17,340 nt of DNA. It comes from JACRBK01 sp964427955 (GTDB lineage: Bacteria; Chloroflexota; Anaerolineae; Aggregatilineales; Aggregatilineaceae). The stretch's first letter is position 1; each line of letters begins with the position of its first letter. A program made the position numbers and the translations under genes. The notes under the pieces are model-generated. The model was not told where the DNA came from and ran no database searches. It saw only the letters and a program-made list of their open reading frames with translations. Below are positions 7,201-13,862 of this stretch, in pieces. The stretch is taken from NCBI GenBank assembly GCA_964427955.1, contig CAYRWY010000074.1:1-17340 (forward strand), in the 5' to 3' direction.

Positions 7201-10120
7201 GCGGCGGCGTGAAGGTGTATTGCGCGGTGCCATCGCTGCCGGTGACGACCTGGGTGGTTTCGACCTCGATTTCCTTCGAGTTCCAGGTGTACTGTCCGAA
7301 CTGGCCCTCGATGGGAAGCCGTTCCCAGCGAATCTCCACGACGCTCAGATCGATCTTTTGCCCCGCCAGGGCTGCACTGTCCGGCGTGACCGCGATCAGG
7401 TCGATGTTGATCGGCTCTTTTTCCTGGCCGAAGTAACGGTCGGTGCGCGTTCCGACGTAGACGTCGGCGGGATGCGCCAGGATCGTCGTGCGCCCGGCGA
7501 TGTATTGGCCGCTCTCGTCCACGACCTGGCCTTCCAGCGTGATCGTCATCGGGCGGATCGAGGGAGCCTGGGTATTCGTCAGGTCCGCGATGACCTGCCC
7601 GTTGGCGTCGGTCTTGGTGCTGCCGCTGCCCAACGCGTAGGAATAGAAGTAATCCTGCGTGTCATCGCTGAAGTTGTAGCTTCCCGGTCCGGTGTAGTTG
7701 AACCAGGCCGGATCGCCGTAGGCATTCCAGGTGAGGTCGGCATTGCTGACCGGGCCGCCGAAGTAGTATGAGGCCGCGATCACGGATTTCACCTCGTCGC
7801 CCTGTCCGATGGCGCTGTTATCGGGGGTGACTTCGACCTTATATTCCGGCACGCGGAATTCAGAGATGGTGAAGTAGCCCTGCCCGTCGTAGTCGTTGCG
7901 GTAGTGAATGTAGATATTGGCCTGTCCCAGTTGGGCATCGGATGGCAGATCGAACTGGCCGTTGAACGTGCCGAATTTCGTCAGCGGGACGTCCTGGTCG
8001 AACAGGATTTGCGCGCCCCAGTTCACGTCGATCTGGACGTGGACGGTGGCGGCATCGGGAGGACGGTAGGTCATATCCTGGCGATCACGCGCGACGCCCC
8101 GGAAGTACACCGTCTGGCCGGGCCGGTAGATGGGACGGTCCGTATAGACGTAGACCGCCCGGTCCGGCGCCGTGCTGGTATTCCACGACATCCAGACGCC
8201 GTAGGCGTCGGCGCTCTCGGCAATCGCGTAGATGAACTGGTCCGGGACTTCAGCGGCATTGATCGGGGCGCGGTAGATGCCGTCCGCACCCGTCGTGCCC
8301 GCCGTCAGCAGCGCGCCGCCCTGGCTGTAAATGCTGACGGTGACGCCGACCAGCGGTGCGGCGCTCTGGATGTCGGTCACCCAGATCAGCACATCGTCTG
8401 GCGAGCGTTTGACCGTCAGGTTGGCATTCACCACGCCCAACGCCATCGTGTCGGGATCGGTGGAGTTGGGGCCGCGCGCGGTCAGGTAATAAACTCCGGG
8501 CGGCAGCTTGCCCCCCTCGCTGGACGCGAGCAGCACTTCATCCGTGCCATACAGGGCTGGCCCGGCGTCCAGTTGTTCTGTCCACTTGCGGACCAGCTCG
8601 GACTGGCCGATCACGAGCTTGGCGTCGTCGTAATAGTCGCGCATCGCGATCCCGGCAGTCTCGGTGTTGACGCGATAGAGGTTGAAGTCCACCTCGGGCT
8701 TGCCGCTCACGCTCATGGCGATCCGGGTGTTGTCGCGATAGGCATTGGTGATCGCCAACCCGTAGGTGTAGGGCAGGGAGGCCCAGTATTCGACTATGCC
8801 GGTCGTGAAGCTGAAGGTGTAATCCGTGTCGATGACGTTGCCGTACAGGTCTTCAGCCCCGCGCTTGAACCGGATGGTGTAGGTCGTCTCCGGCTGCGTG
8901 GCGAAGTCCAGGTAGAACGACATGTTCTCGTAGACCACCGGCTTCCATTCCACGCCTTCCGGGCTGATGATCTCGGCTTTGCCTTCGAAGCTGTCCGTAT
9001 TCATCGGCGACTTGAAATAGATCGTCGCGCCGCTGCCTGGGTAGACACTGGTTTCACCGTTACCGGGGGAGGTGCTGAGAATGCCCGGATAGGTCACGGT
9101 CGAAAAAGCGTAGGAGATGCCCTCGCGCAGCGTGGCTTCGCCGGAAGCCCCCTTCGCCGTGGCGGCCAGGTTGATCATGTAGATCGACTCGATCTTGAGG
9201 TTGTCGGTCGGTTTGAAGGTCAGGTACTGGTCGTCATTCGACCATTCGAACACGCCCGGCACGCGCTCGCCGCCGTAGATCAGCATGAACGCCTCTTCCG
9301 TGCTGGCCCGATCCATCGGCTGGCTGAACTGCACCGTCACGGTCGAGTCCAGCAGGACGTTGGTCTGGCTCTGGTAGGGCGATACGTTGAGGATTTCGGG
9401 GCTGAGCGTTTTGAACTGCCAGCTATAGGTCTCGTCCAGGGTCGCGCCCATCACGTCGGTCAGCCCGGCGGCGATGCGGGCGGTGTAGGTCGTTCCGCCG
9501 CTCAAGGGGCGGCTGGGCGTGAACATGTAGATCGACGTGTTCAGCCATTCACCCTTACCTTCGACGGCAGGCTCGAAGCTGATCGGCTGCGGCAGATCGT
9601 CAAGCTGCTCGGTGGACACCAGCGGGACGACCGGGCGATTGAACGAAACGGTGATCGTCGCGTCCGCCGCTACGCCGTCCGCATTGGCCGCGGGGATCAC
9701 GGCGGAGACTTCCAGTTTGCCAATCGTCTGAACGAAGAAGGGGTAGGCGTCCTCCAGCGGCAGCCCGTTAGCGGCCTGCGCGCCGGTCCCGATCGTGACC
9801 GTGTAGCGCGTGGCGCGCTGCCATCCGCCGTCGGGGAGGAAAGCGACCGTCCGCTCGTCGGTCCAGGTGAACGTCCCCGGGGCGCCAGGGTTTGTCTGCC
9901 AGGCGCTCTCGACGCTGGCGGCCTGCATCGCCTGGTCGAACGTGACGGTCACCGCCTGGTTCGCCAGCACTTCTTCGCCAGGATAGGGCGACACGTCGAT
10001 CACGTGCGGCGCGATCTGATCCTGACTTTGTTGGGCGAAGGCGCTGCCCGCCAGGGCCAGCACGGCGGCACCCAACACCAGTGCGATCCCTCTAACAAGG
10101 AGAAGCTCCAAATGTTCCAC
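4238..10120 (-). CDS. Secreted alpha-2-macroglobulin family protein with four N-terminal Ig-like domains
   Basis: This protein of about 1,960 residues probably acts as an extracellular protease trap. After a signal peptide ending in GSAFA (about residue 29) come four SbsA/Big_5-type Ig-like repeats (about 31-440), each with a VxPYPG- or SPxNGE-like opening and a VTVxFxxPM strand. Macroglobulin domains follow, with VYTDRPIYRPGQTVYF near residue 655. A low-complexity Ala/Pro/Thr stretch (about 1205-1245) sits where a bait region is expected. The thioester motif CIEQ is at 1474-1477 and precedes an alpha-helical thioester domain. The C-terminus keeps the usual LPQGTY...FYFPEVFGR block. C1474 is the only cysteine in the chain. 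There is no lipobox, unlike E. coli YfhM, and no C-terminal anchor. I chose GTG at 10120 because GGAGAG lies seven bases upstream; an in-frame TTG at 10135 lacks a site. No pbpC neighbour is seen. Confidence 0.93.
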   Translation of the reverse strand: MEHLELLLVRGIALVLGAAVLALAGSAFAQQSQDQIAPHVIDVSPYPGEEVLANQAVTVTFDQAMQAASVESAWQTNPGAPGTFTWTDERTVAFLPDGGWQRATRYTVTIGTGAQAANGLPLEDAYPFFVQTIGKLEVSAVIPAANADGVAADATITVSFNRPVVPLVSTEQLDDLPQPISFEPAVEGKGEWLNTSIYMFTPSRPLSGGTTYTARIAAGLTDVMGATLDETYSWQFKTLSPEILNVSPYQSQTNVLLDSTVTVQFSQPMDRASTEEAFMLIYGGERVPGVFEWSNDDQYLTFKPTDNLKIESIYMINLAATAKGASGEATLREGISYAFSTVTYPGILSTSPGNGETSVYPGSGATIYFKSPMNTDSFEGKAEIISPEGVEWKPVVYENMSFYLDFATQPETTYTIRFKRGAEDLYGNVIDTDYTFSFTTGIVEYWASLPYTYGLAITNAYRDNTRIAMSVSGKPEVDFNLYRVNTETAGIAMRDYYDDAKLVIGQSELVRKWTEQLDAGPALYGTDEVLLASSEGGKLPPGVYYLTARGPNSTDPDTMALGVVNANLTVKRSPDDVLIWVTDIQSAAPLVGVTVSIYSQGGALLTAGTTGADGIYRAPINAAEVPDQFIYAIAESADAYGVWMSWNTSTAPDRAVYVYTDRPIYRPGQTVYFRGVARDRQDMTYRPPDAATVHVQIDVNWGAQILFDQDVPLTKFGTFNGQFDLPSDAQLGQANIYIHYRNDYDGQGYFTISEFRVPEYKVEVTPDNSAIGQGDEVKSVIAASYYFGGPVSNADLTWNAYGDPAWFNYTGPGSYNFSDDTQDYFYSYALGSGSTKTDANGQVIADLTNTQAPSIRPMTITLEGQVVDESGQYIAGRTTILAHPADVYVGTRTDRYFGQEKEPINIDLIAVTPDSAALAGQKIDLSVVEIRWERLPIEGQFGQYTWNSKEIEVETTQVVTGSDGTAQYTFTPPQGGIYRVRATTRDLRERLNASTLHFWVTGSIPIWWGQPSDSIDLVTDKDSYKPGDTAEVLVPIPFTGISYVLLTVERAGIQEYQVVKVDGSTLVYKLPITEAHVPTVYVTATLMKGTDEENLNPAFRTGTIALNVEPVNQRLAVEITPSATLAKPGDTVTFAVKTVDAHGEPVSAEVGIGVTDQAILSLMPPNSVSLEDYFYGPQSNYVYTDVALRGLLDVMTDQALKDQNFRQAGESLAGGLAPAAAPTATATFAADAAAPMEQEAAPTVTIRQDFQQTPLWAPQVVTDDSGQASVSLTLPDNLTTWHLDARGLTPDTLVGDAALDLVSTLPLLTRPVAPRFFVVGDKVTLASVINNNTDGPQTVQATLQASGVTFASPETQSVTIDAGSRARVEWQVVVEDVSYVDLTFIAIGQDGYQDASKPTLATGPDGTIPVYRYTAPDTVGTGGVLRTGGSRTEAISLPPRLDTDQGELTIHVDPSLAVTTVDALDYLKNYKHQCIEQTVSRFLPNVMTYRALKGLGLDDPALEENLRAVLNEALTKLAAEQNYDGGWGWFGLMESNPYITAYAVLGLVEARDTGFEIDPTMIDRALNFVRQNFIQPGIDTPTWQLNRQAFYLYVFARAGQAPLADLDALLAQRLEMDYWALSFMLMAYHEADPGHAAVAQLTSDLQTGAIFSATGAHWEEKEMDWWNWSSDTRSTAIALTALTRVQPNSDLLPNVVRWLMVARNGDHWETTQETAWAVMGLTDWMVASGELRGNYTYSVIVNGEGLGEGTVTPDTVRDGQVLKVQVKDLLKDEINRVTFNRSDGDGVLYYTAHLNVKLWASEAKPISRGLTVSREYFLPGDPKTPITEAKVGDVITVRVTMTLPQDIYYFVLEDPIPAGTEPVDTSLLTTSQLSQVPTITPTYDPYWWWGWWLFDRTEMHDAEIDLYADFLPQGTYVYTYQVRATVPGEFQTMPSYGYAFYFPEVFGRGAGTLFKVTSGE
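6400..6505 (-). other. Candidate bait region within the macroglobulin
   Basis: This stretch encodes a low-complexity segment rich in Ala, Pro and Thr with few charges (LAGGLAPAAAPTATATFAAD and the following residues). It lies between the MG6-type region and the WxLDARGLTPD block, where macroglobulins carry the exposed protease-cleavable bait. The assignment rests on position and composition only. Confidence 0.5.
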
Positions 10121-10168
10121 AGTCAGACTCTCCAACTAAGCTATGTTTGGTATCTGTAGGACGCGGAT

Positions 10169-10193
10169 CACGCCAGGTTAGTTCCCTGGTGTG
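10169..10193. repeat. Inverted repeat in the divergent intergenic region
   Basis: CACGCCAGG (10169-10177) pairs with CCTGGTGTG (10185-10193) over nine positions, including one G-U, around a 7-base TTAGTTC spacer. It lies between the divergent macroglobulin and pncB starts. It would fall inside the macroglobulin leader if the promoter at 10219-10224 is real. It could be an operator for a dimeric regulator or an mRNA leader hairpin. Confidence 0.4.
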
Positions 10194-10218
10194 TGAATTC
10201 CTCATGGCGCTGGGAGTC

Positions 10219-10224
10219 ATTATA
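10219..10224 (-). promoter_or_regulatory. Candidate -10 box for the macroglobulin gene
   Basis: A perfect TATAAT on the minus strand lies about 100 bases before the GTG start, in the divergent gap. No good -35 hexamer is found at 16-18 bases. A TTGGCA exists at 10255-10250, but the spacing of 25 is too long. The box alone supports only a tentative call. Confidence 0.4.
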
Positions 10225-10311
10225 GGCTGAAACGAACCGAGGGGATATATGCCAAACCGCCGGTGATCAGGGATAATAGGGGGTGTCAGGCACTAACGAA
10301 GGGAATGCCAG

Positions 10312-11865
10312 GTGAAGGAAACCGAACAGAAGATCGCCGAAGGGATGCTGTTCACCGATTTTTACCAATTGACGATGGCCCAGCTTTACTTCCGCATGGG
10401 CCTGCACGAGAAGCAGGTGCAGTTCGATCATTTTTTCCGCGACTATCCCGATTATGGGGCGCACAAAGCGGGCTACTGCGTGAACGCCGGGCTGGAATGG
10501 CTGGTCGATTGGATGCAGCAGGCCCGCTTCGACGATGACGACATCGGCTACCTGCGCAGCCAGACCAGCCGCACCGGCAGCCAGATGTTTGCCGACGATT
10601 TTTTGGAATGGCTGGCCCACAACAATACCTTCGACGGGCTGTCGTTGTACGCCATCCCCGAAGGCCGCGTGGTGCACCCGAACGAGCCGATCACGGTCGT
10701 CCAGGGCCCGATCATCCCCGCCCAGATTCTGGAAACCTCGCTGCTCAACCATCTGAACTACCAGACTTTGATCGCCACCAAGGCCGCCCGGATGCGCCAG
10801 AGCGGGCAGGGGCGTCTGCTGCTGGAATTCGGGCTGCGGCGCGGGCAGGACAAGGGGGCGAACGCTGGCGCGCGCGCGGCATTGATCGGCGGGGCGGATT
10901 ATACGTCCAATGTGGGCGTGTCGCGCGTGTTGGGCTATCCACCTAAGGGCACGCACGCGCACAGCATGGTCCAGGTGTATATGGCGTTGGGCCTGGGTGA
11001 GGTGGGAGCTTTCCGCGCCTATGCCGATCTCTATCCCGACGACTGCCTGCTGCTGGTCGATACTATCAACACGCTGGAAAGCGGCATTCCCAACGCGATC
11101 ACCGTGTTCGAGGAACTGCGGCGCAAGGGGCACGAGCCGCTCGGCATCCGCCTGGATTCGGGTGACCTGGCTTACTTGAGCATCCAGGCGGCCAAGATGC
11201 TGGATGCGGCGGGCTTTCCCGACACCTCGATCACGCTCTCCAACAACCTGGACGAGCTGGTGATCTGGCAGATCATCACCCAGATCAAAGAGGAAGCGCC
11301 GCGCTGGGGCGTGGACGCGGATCACCTGATCCGCCGTCTTGCGTTCGGTGCGGGCACCCGGCTGATCACGTCGTGGGGCGAACCGGCACTCGGCGGGGTG
11401 TACAAGCTGGTGGCGGTGTGTGATCAAGATCGCTGGGTTCCGGCCATCAAGATCTCCGATTCGGCGGACAAGACGCCCAATCCCGGCCACAAGCGCGTCT
11501 GGCGGATCTACGACCGGCGCGGCAATGCGACCGCCGATCTCCTCAGCACCGAGCACGAAGACCCGCGCCAGATGGACCGCGTGACGCTGCGGCACCCGAC
11601 CGATCACACCAAGTACCGGGTGCTGGATCGCCAGGAGATCTCCGAGATCGAGCCGCTGCTGGTCGAGATCATCCGGGAGGGGCGCATCGTCTACGATCTG
11701 CCGTCCATCGAGGACATGCGCCAGCGCCGCACGCGGGACATCGACCGCCTTGATCCGGGGGTGAAACGCCTGGTCAATCCGCATATCTATCACGTCTCGC
11801 TCACCGAAGCCTTGTGGAAGCTCAAACAATCCCTGGTGACGTCGGCCCTGGACCAAAGCCAGTGA
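10312..11865 (+). CDS. pncB: Nicotinate phosphoribosyltransferase
   Basis: This cytoplasmic enzyme makes nicotinate mononucleotide from nicotinate and PRPP, with ATP hydrolysis, in the Preiss-Handler NAD salvage pathway. The 517-residue chain matches the long bacterial/NAPRT-like group. Visible motifs are TDFYQLTMAQ (15-24), EFGLRR (172-177), GTHAHSMVQ with candidate catalytic H217, LLVDTINTLESG (248-258), GIRLDSGDL and GAGTRLITS. The C-terminal GGVYKLVA region is also present. The GTG at 10312 is preceded by GAAGGGA seven bases upstream, and the conserved N-terminus starts within a few residues of it. The nearby ATG at 10305 is out of frame. The gene is divergent from the macroglobulin and probably cotranscribed with the kinase-like gene 36 bases downstream. 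No nadD or nadE lies in the window. Confidence 0.94.
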   Translation: MKETEQKIAEGMLFTDFYQLTMAQLYFRMGLHEKQVQFDHFFRDYPDYGAHKAGYCVNAGLEWLVDWMQQARFDDDDIGYLRSQTSRTGSQMFADDFLEWLAHNNTFDGLSLYAIPEGRVVHPNEPITVVQGPIIPAQILETSLLNHLNYQTLIATKAARMRQSGQGRLLLEFGLRRGQDKGANAGARAALIGGADYTSNVGVSRVLGYPPKGTHAHSMVQVYMALGLGEVGAFRAYADLYPDDCLLLVDTINTLESGIPNAITVFEELRRKGHEPLGIRLDSGDLAYLSIQAAKMLDAAGFPDTSITLSNNLDELVIWQIITQIKEEAPRWGVDADHLIRRLAFGAGTRLITSWGEPALGGVYKLVAVCDQDRWVPAIKISDSADKTPNPGHKRVWRIYDRRGNATADLLSTEHEDPRQMDRVTLRHPTDHTKYRVLDRQEISEIEPLLVEIIREGRIVYDLPSIEDMRQRRTRDIDRLDPGVKRLVNPHIYHVSLTEALWKLKQSLVTSALDQSQ

Positions 11866-11901
11866 GAAGCTGAGTTCTGAACTGATTAAGGAAATGAGGT
11901 C

Positions 11902-12633
11902 ATGACCGATATTCTACCTATCTTGATCCTGAATGGCCGCCCGGCTGCCGGAAAAAGTGAAGTCATCCATTACCTGACGCACTTGCCGGAGGCGGACCGG
12001 CGGGAGCGCCTGCACCTCGGCCAGATCTACGAGCTGGACGATTTTCCGATGCTGTGGACCTGGTTCGAGGAGGATGACTTCCTGGTCCGCAAATTCGGTA
12101 GGCCGCGCCTGCACACCGACGCCGAAGGGAATTTCATCCACGAGGACCTGTGGCACCTGCTGATCGAGCGGCTGAGCCTGGAGTATGAGAAGCTCACGCG
12201 CGATCAGACTGATCTGGCCGCGACGCATACGGTCTTGATCGAGTTCTCCCGCGGGAGCGAGCATGGCGGCTACCGTAAGGCGTATTCGCACCTGAGCGAC
12301 CGCATCGCGGAGCAGGCCGCGATCTTCTACATCGACGTGCCCTACGAGGAATCTCTGCGCAAGAACCGGCGGCGCTTCAACCCGAACCGGCCTGACAGCA
12401 TCCTCGAGCACGGCCTGCCCGATCACCGGTTGGAGCGTTTGTACAAAGAGGTTGACTGGGCCGAAGTCTCGTCGGGCAGCCCGGAAGTGATCAAAATTCG
12501 CGACTTCCGCGTTCCTTATGCCGTTTTCCCCAATGAAGATGACGTCACGACTTCCCTGGGTCCCGTGTTCGAAAACCGGATGAAGGACACGTTTGACGTC
12601 CTGTGGCAGCGTTGGCGGCGGACCCGGCGGTGA
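11902..12633 (+). CDS. P-loop kinase-like protein of unknown substrate
   Basis: I do not recognise a named family for this 243-residue protein. A Walker A motif, GRPAAGKS (12-19), follows a hydrophobic beta strand (LPILILNG) as in NMP-kinase-fold enzymes. Near residue 112 a strand VLIEFSRGSEHGG could carry the Walker B-like acid. A later basic segment, KNRRRFNPNRPDS (about 154-166), followed by PDHRLERLYKEVDW resembles a LID region of small-molecule kinases. No signal peptide or membrane segment is seen, so it is probably cytoplasmic. The ATG at 11902 has AAGGAA eight bases upstream. It lies 36 bases after pncB on the same strand, so a role in NAD or nucleotide metabolism is plausible, but that rests on context alone. 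Confidence 0.8.
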   Translation: MTDILPILILNGRPAAGKSEVIHYLTHLPEADRRERLHLGQIYELDDFPMLWTWFEEDDFLVRKFGRPRLHTDAEGNFIHEDLWHLLIERLSLEYEKLTRDQTDLAATHTVLIEFSRGSEHGGYRKAYSHLSDRIAEQAAIFYIDVPYEESLRKNRRRFNPNRPDSILEHGLPDHRLERLYKEVDWAEVSSGSPEVIKIRDFRVPYAVFPNEDDVTTSLGPVFENRMKDTFDVLWQRWRRTRR

Positions 12634-12646
12634 ACTTCATGAATTT

Positions 12647-12670
12647 GGTGGATTTGATATGAAATCTACC
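12647..12670. repeat. Stem-loop between the kinase-like gene and phnD
   Basis: GGTGGATTT (12647-12655) pairs with AAATCTACC (12662-12670) over nine positions with one G-U; the loop is GATATG. It starts 13 bases after the kinase-like stop and touches the candidate phnD -35 box. It may be a weak terminator, since no T tract follows, or an operator. Confidence 0.4.
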
Positions 12671-12699
12671 TTGCGCGAGACCTATCGCTTGGCTACACT
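12671..12699 (+). promoter_or_regulatory. Weak candidate promoter for phnDCE
   Basis: TTGCGC (12671-12676) and TACACT (12694-12699) are separated by exactly 17 bases. They match consensus at three and four of six positions. A 125-base gap before phnD implies some promoter here, but no Pho-box-like direct repeat was found. Confidence 0.3.
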
Positions 12700-12758
12700 T
12701 AGTTCTGCTTCAGGTTGGTGTGTTTGTGATAACCCTAGTTTTGAGGAGTCAATGCACC

Positions 12759-13778
12759 ATGCTTAAAAAGTCTTTCTCGCTCTTGTTGGTGGTGGTGATG
12801 GTCCTGCTCGCAGTCCCCAGCGTGAACGCGCAAGATCCGCTGGGCAGCGAGGGTAACCCGATCCAGGTGTACTTCGTGCCCTCGACTGAGGCGCAGACCA
12901 TTATCGATGGTGGCAATGTCCTGGCGCAGGCGCTCAAGGAAGCCACCGGATACAATTTTGAGGTTTATGTTCCCACCTCCTATGCGGCGACCATCGAAGC
13001 GATGTGCGCTGCGCCGGACAAGTCGATTGGCTTCATTCCAGCCGCGGCCTATGTGATCGCCAGCAACCGCTGCGGGGTCACGGTGGGTGCCGAGGCCGTC
13101 CGCGGTGGCTGGAATGTCTACTGGGCCGAATACATCGTGCGTCGTGACAGCCCCATCTACACCTTCGGCGACCTGGCCGGCAAGACCTGGGGCTATGGCG
13201 ATCCGGGTTCGACCTCTGGCTACATCGTGCCTGCGACCGAAATGAAGGCGGCGGGCATCGTTCCTGGCAAGGAAGTCGAGACCGGTGGGCATACTCAGAC
13301 CGTCTTGGCCGTCTACAATGGCGAAGTTGACTTCGGGACCGTCTTCTTCAGCGCGCCGGTAACCCCCGGTGCGGCCTGGTCGATTGGCGATCTGCCCGAA
13401 CCTTACGATCTGACGGTGGATCAGAGCCACGTGGGCACCGATGGCGAGCTGTACGTGGGCGACATCAAGGTGATGGATGCCCGCCGCAACGTGCGCGACA
13501 CCAACCCCGACGTCGTGGACCAGGTCCGCATCCTGCGCTTGAGCGGTGCCGTCCCGAACGATACGCTGAGCTTCGGCGCGAGCTTCCCCGAAGACGCCCG
13601 CCAGAAGATCCTCGACGCGCTCTTTGCCCTCGCGGGCAATGCGGACGCCTGGAACGCCACCGCGCTGAAGACGGCCTATAGCTGGACGGGCATCGTCCCG
13701 GTGGATGACGCCGCCTACGACCCCGTGCGTGACTGGTTCGACGTCCTGGGCCTGTCTCAGGAAGATTTCTACAAGTAA
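12759..13778 (+). CDS. phnD: Phosphonate/phosphite-type ABC transporter substrate-binding protein
   Basis: This extracytoplasmic binding protein delivers a reduced-phosphorus or related oxyanion to the PhnCE importer. The 339-residue chain starts with a signal peptide (MLKKS, a hydrophobic core, then PSVNA before QD at about residue 24). Family features are VPTSYAATIEAM (71-82), the FGDLAGKTWGYGDPGSTSGY block (136-155) and LAVYNGEVDFG. The STSG helix start (151-154) normally binds the phosphorus oxyanion. The region after VDFG reads TVFFSAP instead of the Asn/Asp-containing segment of E. coli PhnD, so the ligand may not be 2-aminoethylphosphonate. C83 and C105 are the only cysteines and could form a disulfide in lobe 1. 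There is no lipobox. The ATG at 12759 has GAGGAG ten bases upstream; an in-frame upstream GTG at 12720 would place a polar extension before the signal peptide. Confidence 0.92.
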   Translation: MLKKSFSLLLVVVMVLLAVPSVNAQDPLGSEGNPIQVYFVPSTEAQTIIDGGNVLAQALKEATGYNFEVYVPTSYAATIEAMCAAPDKSIGFIPAAAYVIASNRCGVTVGAEAVRGGWNVYWAEYIVRRDSPIYTFGDLAGKTWGYGDPGSTSGYIVPATEMKAAGIVPGKEVETGGHTQTVLAVYNGEVDFGTVFFSAPVTPGAAWSIGDLPEPYDLTVDQSHVGTDGELYVGDIKVMDARRNVRDTNPDVVDQVRILRLSGAVPNDTLSFGASFPEDARQKILDALFALAGNADAWNATALKTAYSWTGIVPVDDAAYDPVRDWFDVLGLSQEDFYK

Positions 13779-13807
13779 ATCGCTGCGGCGATACATGCGT
13801 GGTCAAT

Positions 13808-13840
13808 ATCGGGCAGAGCGAGACATCTCCTCTGCCCGAT
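13808..13840 (+). terminator. Strong intercistronic hairpin between phnD and phnC
   Basis: A perfect 11-bp stem (ATCGGGCAGAG with CTCTGCCCGAT) continues, past a bulged C, into GAG/CTC closing an ACAT loop. It lies 29 bases after the phnD stop and 22 before phnC. The following TTGTTAAAT is only a weak T tract. Hairpins in this position commonly stabilise the binding-protein mRNA or reduce read-through, giving more PhnD than PhnCE. Confidence 0.65.
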
Positions 13841-13862
13841 TGTTAAATGAGCGGAGCGATTC

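Noticed and set aside
10121..10135. TTG start of the macroglobulin at 10135
   Set aside because: No Shine-Dalgarno lies before it. GGAGAG at about 10133-10128 is ideally spaced for the GTG at 10120, so the shorter start was preferred; the difference is five residues.
7904..10159. A 751-codon open frame on the plus strand opposite the macroglobulin
   Set aside because: It mirrors the wobble-position bias of the GC-rich macroglobulin gene. Its translation is rich in Arg, Gly, Val and His without recognisable motifs, and the minus-strand protein is clearly real.
10272..10277. GATAAT as a -10 box for pncB
   Set aside because: It matches five of six bases, but no acceptable -35 hexamer is found 16-18 bases upstream, so it is not listed as a promoter.
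10263..10538. Short plus-strand frame upstream of and overlapping pncB
   Set aside because: It overlaps the pncB start in another frame, and its translation is Arg/Gly-rich without motifs.
10267..11856. A 529-codon minus-strand frame opposite pncB
   Set aside because: It has composition-driven openness only; the plus strand carries the NAPRTase motifs.
11873..11883. AGTTC-T-GAACT palindrome between pncB and the kinase-like gene
   Set aside because: A 5-bp stem with a one-base centre is too small to form a hairpin and is expected by chance.
12720..12758. GTG start of phnD at 12720
   Set aside because: It would add 13 residues before a normal signal peptide, and the GAGGAG site is placed for the ATG at 12759. 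The ATG at 12752 is in another frame and ends after four codons.
12735..13796. A 353-codon minus-strand frame opposite phnD
   Set aside because: It is an Arg/His-rich shadow without motifs; phnD is well supported on the plus strand.
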